Source: Lonicera japonica (Eukaryota; Streptophyta; Magnoliopsida; Dipsacales; Caprifoliaceae). Taken from it: 64,000 nt of DNA. The notes below the pieces were generated by a model. That model was not told where the DNA came from. It did no database searches and was given only the letters and a program-made list of their open reading frames with translations. Positions within the stretch are counted from its first letter, which is position 1; each line of letters opens with the position of its first letter. Made by a program: the position numbers and the translations under genes. This document shows, in pieces, positions 57,039 to 64,000 of the stretch. The stretch is taken from NCBI GenBank assembly GCA_021464415.1, contig CM038471.1, positions 30,415,234 to 30,479,233 on the forward strand, written 5' to 3'.

Positions 57039-58790
57039 CTACACCAAAATCTTAAGCAACTTCTCTTTTGGTACCCAAAATAAATTGGGTCCTTTGCGGT
57101 TAGCATACATAGTGGTTCCTTTAGGAATCCAAGCAAGTTTGTTCTTAGCAAAATTCTTTTCTTTGTAATAACAAGAATGTGCACTATGAGTATTTCTTCC
57201 ACAAAATGAGCAAAGATTAGTGGGATTATGTGGTGTGTATGTTTTGAAGAAATTTTTGTAATCCTTTTGGTTATCAATTTGGTTATAGCCCAAACCGGCT
57301 TTATCGAAAACACACCTTTGCATTCCTAATAATTTATCCAAGTTATCCTTTCCTTTGGTGAACTTGGCTAGACTATTAGTTAAGTCATCCACTTGATCTT
57401 TCAATTTGACATTTTCTAATACAAGTGAGTTTGGAGTTTCTTTCTCTTTTCCTTTCTTTAAGGTTTTGTTTTCATTTTTTAAAAATAAATTTTCTTTCTC
57501 AAAGTTTTCACACTTGCTAGAAATAATCAAATTTTCCTTTTTGAGGCTTGCATACATTTTAGACAAATTTTTAAATTTTTTATGCAATTCCTCAAACATA
57601 TCATATAATTCTTCATAGTCATTCTCATCATGTATATCATTATTAATAGATGCATTATCATCACTAGATGAGTCATAAGAAGAGTGTACCTCATCGTCTC
57701 TTGCCATAAGGCAAAGATTTGCCGTTTCCTCGTCGCTAGAATCGGCATTGGATTCACCTTCTTCGGAATCACTCCAAGTACCTTTGAGGGCGTGTCGTAC
57801 TTGCTTGAAGGCTTTATCTCTTTTGTCTCTTCTTTCCTTTCTTCTAACCGGGCAATTTGTTTTGAAATGCCCTGGTTCATGACAATAGAAACACTTCTTT
57901 TCTTCCACATTTTCAACTCTTGGTTGAATAGATCGATCATTGTTCCTTCTTGATGAAGAATCAAAGTTGTTTCCTTTTCCTTGAAACTTCTTCTTCTTAG
58001 CTAGAAATTTTATGAATTTTCTAGAAAGGAGAGCCATATCCTCATCTCCTACCATCAACTCATCATCATCTTCTAGTTGAGTTGCTTTGAGAGCTAGTGA
58101 CTTTTTGGTTTTTGAATCATTTTCTTCTTCTCTCGCCAATTCCTTCTCGTGGGTTTTAAATGAACCTAAAAGCTCGTCCATGCTAAGTGTTTTAAGATTC
58201 TTTGCTTCTTGAATCGCCGTCACTTTTGGTCGCCATTTCCTTGGAAGAATCCTTAGAATTTTTCTTATTTTATCTTCATTAGAATAAATCTTTCCAAGAA
58301 GATCTAAATCATTAGTAATAATGGAAAATCTACTATACATGGAAGCAAGAGATTCATTAGGCTCCATTTTAAATAATTCATAATCATGAACAAGCATATT
58401 TATGTTATCATCTTTAACTTGAGTGGTTCTTTCGTAGGTAACCTCAAGTTTGTCCCAAATTTCTTTAGCCGTTTTGCAACTAGAAATTTTGTTATATTCA
58501 TCCATACTTAATGCACAATTTAAAGCATTTAAGGCTTTAGCATTATATTGAATTTTCTTAATATCATTTTCATCATACTCGGACATTTTCTTAGGAACAA
58601 TTTTTCCACTATCATCCTTTTTGGTAATTTCATAGGGTCCTTCAACTACAACTCTTCATTGTTCAAAATCACTAGATTGTAAAAAAATACTCATTCTATT
58701 TTTCCAATAGCTATAATTTTTACCATCAAATAGAGGTGGCCTATGGGTGGAGAGACCTTCGGAAAGACCGGTTCCTTGATATATAGACAT
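57039..58790 (-). pseudogene. Copia Gag
   Basis: Start MSIYQGTGLSEG at 58790. A TGA at 58658-58656 breaks the N-terminal part, in frame with the 515-codon open stretch 58586-57039. Features: KTAKEIWDKLEVTYERTTQV and MYSRFSIITNDL (copia Gag/UBN2-type domain), RILPRKWRPKVTAIQEAK, zinc knuckle CFYCHEPGHFKTNC, a long acidic Ser/Asp-rich coiled-coil stretch, and a second Cys/His pair (CSFCGRNTHSAHSC). Gag packs the element RNA. One stop separates it from a full frame. Confidence 0.87.
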
Positions 58791-58830
58791 GATCGTAAAC
58801 TCTAAGATTGTTAAATCAAAATAAGAGTAC

Positions 58831-58844
58831 AACCTCTGATACCA
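58831..58844 (-). promoter_or_regulatory. Copia primer-binding site
   Basis: Minus strand TGGTATCAGAGGTT, two bases from the LTR end. TGGTATCAGAGC is the usual initiator-Met tRNA site; the twelfth base differs. Confidence 0.88.
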
Positions 58845-58846
58845 AT

Positions 58847-60492
58847 TGTAGGTCGGAAAATACCCTAGAGGGGGGGTGAATAGGGTTTTAAAAACTTAAT
58901 GCGGAATTAAAAATCTTTTCGAAAATGTTTATGTAAAATAATTTACTAAACAAATTTATCAAGGAATGTAAGCAAATAAATAATCAAGTATAAGAGCAAA
59001 TAAATAAGTAATCTCAAACAATTTAAACAATCAATAATAAAGAGATTGAGTAAGAAAGATTGAACCAATTTGAAGTCGAAGATTTTTTGTCCACACGGTT
59101 CGGCTTGTTCCCCCTACTCCGCGCTCGGTTAGTTCCCCGAGAATTTCCACTATAACCGATCTCCTTCCGGGTGAAGATCAAACCTCTACAAGTGTATTCT
59201 TCTCACACACTCTTACAAGTATTGAAACACCCTCAATACTCTCACAAGAAATCCCTCTTGATAATTCTATGAGATACACCTCTCACAAAAATAATTTGAA
59301 CAAGTTTTTGGTGACAAACACCAATGTACAATATCTCTCTTGTGTATAACAAAATACAAATGAAACTCACACTAAGAGATATCAATATTGATCAATGAAT
59401 ATAAGCTCAAAGAATGAAGAGATTGATCAATGCTTTAGCTAGAATACTTGAATAATAAGAATATATGAAAAATGGTTTTGTATGATCATTCATGTTGTTA
59501 AAAATGAGTCTTAAAACTCATATTTATAGCTTGAAAAAGTTTGTAGCCGTTTGTAGTGGATTAATTAATTAATGGGACAAAATTGTACATTTGTCAAAGT
59601 TCCAACAGCTAGTTTTGACAAACAAATTCAAATTTGTTTTGTTAATTTCTCCCAATTGGACCGTTGGATCATGCTCAAATTTTAGTCAAAATTGCCAGGA
59701 GATGTTTTCTAACTACTGTAAAAATTTCAAAATGATCGGAGTTCGGGAAGGCCTCCATTTTACCGTTAGATCAAAACTGGGCAAAAATTGAGCGAATTTT
59801 AAACTAAAAATAAAAATATTTTTCCAATTTAATAATTTAGTTCCAAATAAAATTCTAATGATTTTTGAAACCTCAAATATATGTTTCTAAGATACCCATT
59901 TTTATTATAGCTTAAAATATGATCATTTAAAATTAATATGAATTTATTTTGAAACTCAATTTTTGTAAAATGATGTTTTTCAAATAAATTCAATTTCAAG
60001 CTAGTTTGAATCAATCTTTAAAAGATGCAAGAATATATTTGAGCTATAGGAATTTGATCAATAAAGTATCTTTACATAAAATCTAAGTAAACACTCAATT
60101 ACCGAATAGATGAGTCTTCGAATGCTTCAATTTGTTTCTTCAAATTGATTCTTCACTTGAAGCTTTTCCCTTGAAACTTTTGCATATGATTCTTGATCTT
60201 TGTGCTTCATGGATTTACATTGCTAGCTTGTGGGTGATGAGATTGATCTTCTTGTCTTGTCCAACGCTTGTAGAAGAATGATCTGAATTCTGGTAGATCG
60301 ATTTTAGTCGAATGCTTCATTGACTTGATCGGATATTGATCGAATGATCCTTGTCAAACTTCCTTTGAGCAATCATGCTATTCTTGATTTTCCAAATAAG
60401 AAATCTATAATCTTATATCAAGAACATGTTAAATTACACATGATTAATTTATTGTTATTATCAAAATAAGATTAAGACATTCAAGGTCAATA
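58847..60492 (-). repeat. 5' LTR of the copia element (1646 bp)
   Basis: Nearly identical to 53160-54813. One 8-bp deletion near 59720 and about ten substitutions. The last base pair of the LTR reads TA instead of CA on the plus strand. The duplication GAACT follows directly. Confidence 0.94.
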
Positions 60493-60659
60493 GAACTGAA
60501 AAAGAAAAATTTATAGTTGTCAAAGTTCATGGTTCAAACCTTGTTTGCTCATATAAATTTTAGGTGATGATAAATGCACTTTTTTTAATTATCACTAACA
60601 CCATCTATACCTTATGCCCCTCACTTTTGAATCACTACTCTCTAACTTAATAACTATAA

Positions 60660-61005
60660 TTATGGTAATACTCTCTCGTCATTAGGAGAGTATTTTCATT
60701 GGTACTCGCTCGACATTGAGCATCTCGAACTTCATCAATAACTTAAGATATGACTCATTTTTTTAGATATACTCGTCCAATTTATGGTGAGTAAATGTGT
60801 TAATACTATCCCATCATTGGGAGAGTATATTTATTGGTACTCGCTCGACATTAAGCATCAGGAACTTCAGCAATAACTTAAATTACAACCTATTTTTTAA
60901 AATATACTCGTCCAATTTATGGTAAGTAAATGTGGTAAAAACTTTCCCGTCATTGAGAGAATATCTTCATTGTTACTCGCTTGACATTGAATATCTGAAA
61001 CTTAA
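60660..61005. repeat. Tandem repeat, ~135-bp unit, two and a half copies
   Basis: CATTAGGAGAGTAT at 60680, CATTGGGAGAGTAT at 60815 and CATTGAGAGAATAT at 60951, each followed by TACTCGCT(C/T)GACATT. No coding capacity. Confidence 0.8.
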
Positions 61006-61049
61006 ACAGATATGTGGGTATGAATTTTTTTTCCTTCTTTTTAGAAGAG

Positions 61050-61205
61050 ATCTATATATATATGCATTTTTTCGTTTGGTTTTTTTTCTTTTTCTTTTTT
61101 TGTTTTAGAATATATATGTGTGTGTGTACGTATACGTGTGCATGTATATATGTATGTTTTGAATATATATATATGTGTGTGTGTGTGTATGTATGTATGG
61201 ATGAG
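61050..61205. repeat. TA/TG microsatellite-rich stretch
   Basis: Alternating purine-pyrimidine runs of TA, TG and TATG type. The two open frames here (plus and minus) come from the simple sequence. Confidence 0.85.
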
Positions 61206-61526
61206 TTTTTAATGGTTACCTTCTCTCTGTACTTATCGATGGGCATTGACAATAATTAATGCACATTAGTGAGGTGGAAGTAGGAAATAAATTAAAATGG
61301 AAAGTAGATTTCGATTAAGAATCTAAATTAAATTGTAATCCAAATTAGTACAATTATAAATTAATTTTAATTGGTGAGTACTTCTCAATTTTGAAAATAG
61401 TACAAAATGTGTTTGTCAAACACAACACACTGATTATTGAACCAAATAATTAATTATTTAATACTATATAAGATATATTTTAAGTATTATTTTGAAAGTC
61501 GTATGCATACTTCCATATTTAGGAAG

Positions 61527-61679
61527 TTGTTATTATGGTAATTATTGCAACGTATGGAATGACTTAAGTTGACTGGATTGACTGCATATCCTATTTATCT
61601 ATTTATCTTTGTAGAAGTTAGGATCATCAATTTTCACCTTGTTGTCGTGATCTTGTTTTTATTTTCTTTCCATGTTTGA
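61527..61679. repeat. Second copy of the phospholipase D intron 1 segment
   Basis: Matches 41051-41207. It ends exactly where the second copy of the dispersed repeat begins (about 61680). Confidence 0.85.
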
Positions 61680-61689
61680 ATATGTGCAC

Positions 61690-64000
61690 ATTATTTCAAT
61701 ACAATAAGACTAAATTATTATTGAGAATAAAAAATACACTGTCTCGACTTTATTGCACTGATGTAATGTGCACATACTCGATGTTATTGCGCCAACCATG
61801 CGCACATTACCTCGATACAATAGCGTCGAGCCAATGTTAGAATATTAAAGAGTATTTTGATGTGTGTAATTAGTGCCACCCTATTTTAAGTCTAATTTCA
61901 ACTGTATTTAGAGTGAAGGATTGAATCATGTTTAAACTCTAGTCTAGCAGAAATTTTATTAAGAAATTATGGTTACATAAATTTATGTAACTTTTTTTAA
62001 TCAATTGCCATTTAAAGGAATTTGAAACTGTTCCATCAAGGTTCAAGCCTATTCTTCTCTAAAGACTTATTTTCGCTCTGAATTCGCCATAATGACTGTG
62101 GAATATTTCATTACCATCTTCAAAGGATTAATTAATTGTCCCTAACATGGTTCGAACCCTGTCTACTCATGCAAAAAATGGACAGTGATACCATCTAAGC
62201 CATTAATAAAAGTTTGAATCTTGTGGTATAAACATTTTTAATGAGAGAGGACTGCAAGGATAAAATTAAAAGTGATGCTTCATTAACAAATTTCTTTCTT
62301 TATTTTACAATTCTACAATTACCACAATAAACAGTGTATATACAACTACCATAACGAGTGGACACAACAAAGGGAGTTTAATACTACGTCCATGTAAATT
62401 GAACCCATGATCTTCTTGTCACGAGATAAGGTGAATGTCAATCAAGATAAAAAATTACAAAGCTGTTGACGTGCAAGGATAAAATTTAAATTTATAATAC
62501 ATGTTCATAGGAATTGAAATTGATATCAACTTTGTATAAAGAGATGCCAATATGGCAAATTAAAAGGATTTATTGATTAAATATTTTATGTTGAGTTTTT
62601 TATTTTACCACAAACATTTTGTTCCGTTCGTTATGTTCCACTTTAGACATTTTCCCTCTGTGAAATGATAGTGAGTTGTGATTTCTTTTCTTTTTTTTCC
62701 TTTTTGTGTACCGAGTAAGAATTTACAGTGGACAGGAGACTTAAACCGATCTTTTATGACGCTTTTTTTCTTAACATCTAAAAAATATTTATTAAAAATA
62801 AAATTACCTTATAAAACAAAGTTCATTTAGTTCATTCTTTATACTGAAAGATTTTCAAAAGTTTTTATTTTAGAATAATAGGGGAAAAATATTTTAAAGG
62901 TTGACTAAATTTTGTGTTTGAATAAAGGAGGCCTTTTCCCAAAATTATTACGGGATATTGAAAAATAGGGCTTGTTTGAAAAAAAATTCTACAAAAAAAT
63001 TAGGGAATAATATTTTTTCAAATTAAGGGCCTATATTTGACCAAACTCTAAAAATAGTGCAAAGTTAACTTTGCAGTAGATTTTTAAATTGTATTTTTTT
63101 TTATAAAATGATGCAAAATTAAGTTTACATTACATGTTTTTTGGTATTTTAGTATATTATTATAGATAAGTGTTTAATTGACAGTGCTTTATAATAATTT
63201 TAACAAATTACATATTTAAAACCTATTTGTTAGTAAAATGCACATAATTTTTTTTTCGGAGTTATGCAAAGTTAAGTTTGCACTCCTTATTTTCTAAAAC
63301 ATTAATATGTATTTATGTTTATTTGACGTTGTTTTAAAGTTTTATGAATGAAACGTAATAATACACTTATTAAAAAATATAAACACGTCATGCAAAATAA
63401 ATTTGCATTAATTTTTTTTGATTGCAAAGTTATGTTTACACTCGGTCAAAGTTCTTATTTTAAAACACAATTGATAAACAAGCCTTTATTTTATAACGGT
63501 AATTTCTAAAAAATATTATTTATTGGTTTTTTTGCAAAAAACTTTGTCACGCAAAACTTTTTACCTCATTTCCAAAAATTATTAAACCACGCGAGAGGTC
63601 TTCAGAATTTTGCGAAACATTGGGGGTGTGGTTGATGTTTTGACAAAATAGAGGGGATCCGTGTGCAGTTTACCCTTCCCTTGTTATTTATTTACTAAAA
63701 TTCGCTGCAAAATATTATAATTGATAAATACTTCTTTAAACATGTGATTGTGTTTATTCAAGTGGTAAAGAAGTATTTTCATTATACGTAATGTCATATA
63801 ATAATTCTAAGCAGACAAAAATATCTGACATAAAAAGTGATATATCAAATGTTGCTACCATATATTTGTTAAAATATATCAATTTTTTATATCAAATATT
63901 TATATCCATAGAGAAATAGCATAGGTTTGATTCCTTTAGCTAGACGAGTTTTATTTATTTTCTAAAATATGAACAGTAAAAATTGTTAACCTATGATGTT
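61690..64000. repeat. Dispersed repeat, copy B (runs to the window end)
   Basis: Matches 31190-32990 with many substitutions. It carries the 624-bp insertion at 62951-63574, absent from copy A. No coding capacity. Confidence 0.8.
62951..63574. mobile_element. 624-bp insertion with 10-bp duplication (Mutator-like)
   Basis: AAAATTATTA at 62941-62950 and 63575-63584 flank the insertion; copy A has a single AAAATTATTT at this site (32465-32474), so the empty site is visible. Ends are CGGGATATTGAAAAA and, on the complement, TGGAAATGAGGTAAAAA, only weakly alike. Inside are palindromes such as GCAAAGTTAACTTTGC and variants of GCAAAGTTAAGTTTGCA, which recall the repeat cluster at 38880-39125. A 9-10 bp duplication fits Mutator-like elements. 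Confidence 0.7.

Larger units (their letters stand above)
53160..60492 (-). mobile_element. Copia LTR retrotransposon with captured LBD gene, pol mostly lost (7.3 kb)
   Basis: LTRs 53160-54813 and 58847-60492; perfect 5-bp duplication GAACT at 53155-53159 and 60493-60497. Primer site TGGTATCAGAGG (58844 down to 58833) two bases from the 5' LTR fits initiator-Met tRNA. A polypurine tract (complement of 54814-54828) adjoins the 3' LTR. The internal part is only 4.0 kb: gag, protease and the gag-pre-integrase motif, then a ~1 kb segment with a LOB-domain gene on the opposite strand, then the 3' non-coding part. Integrase core, RT and RNase H are absent, so it would need enzymes from another element. 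LTRs differ by about ten substitutions and one 8-bp indel that I can spot, so it is recent. Confidence 0.92.

Noticed and set aside
61014..61259. Frames on both strands rich in Tyr, Cys, Val or Thr, His, Ile
   Set aside because: They are translations of TA/TG microsatellites.

Overview
The window is repeat-rich nuclear DNA from a flowering plant, most likely a eudicot. The evidence is plant-type LTR retrotransposons of the Tat and copia lineages, an old caulimovirus-like insertion, plant mobile domain and LOB-domain sequences, and intron-rich remains of a plant PX-PH phospholipase D gene. No species can be named from the sequence alone. I see no rRNA, tRNA or CRISPR locus.

About 1.5-30.7 kb is one nested stack. 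The oldest layer is an endogenous pararetrovirus (order: coiled-coil ORFs, movement protein, capsid with zinc knuckle, protease, RT, RNase H, a long extra C-terminal tail, promoter region, ORF1), about 9.9 kb without insertions and full of stops. A 17.9 kb Tat-lineage Ty3/gypsy element on the minus strand (5536-23437, 5-bp duplication CCAAG) splits its capsid/protease junction. A 1430 bp copia solo LTR (27529-28958, duplication AGCTT) splits its promoter region. Between integrase and 3' LTR the Tat element carries two broken genes on the opposite strand: a plant-mobile-domain-like gene (8403-12282) with a 13-copy 69-bp minisatellite in its first intron, and a second gene with a DUF7745-like look (12741-13997). 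The 14-16 bp palindrome TTGTCGCGCGACAA occurs upstream of both genes and in a cluster in the U3 of the element's own 5' LTR. At the LTR and at the second gene it sits just upstream of a TATAAATA box.

From 30.7 to 40 kb there is AT-rich DNA with repeats: a dispersed repeat that recurs at 61.7-64 kb, an old copia LTR, a 1.6 kb Mutator-like non-autonomous element with a perfect 9-bp duplication, a small fold-back element and a palindromic repeat cluster.

From 40.2 to 51.0 kb lies a phospholipase D zeta (PX-PH type) gene remnant on the plus strand. Nine exons can be placed with consistent phases. They code for the N-terminal PX/PH part and the normal C-terminus, but all exons for the two catalytic HKD modules are gone. 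Exon 1 has an in-frame 99-bp duplication with a stop. A SINE lies just downstream.

From 53160 to 60492 lies a recent copia element on the minus strand (LTRs 1654 and 1646 bp, duplication GAACT). It keeps gag, protease and the gag-pre-integrase motif, but integrase core, RT and RNase H are absent. In their place, on the opposite strand, is an intronless LOB-domain (LBD) gene copy broken by one stop. The last 3.5 kb hold tandem repeats, a copied piece of the phospholipase D intron 1, and the second copy of the 31-kb repeat, itself interrupted by a 624-bp element whose empty site is visible in the first copy.
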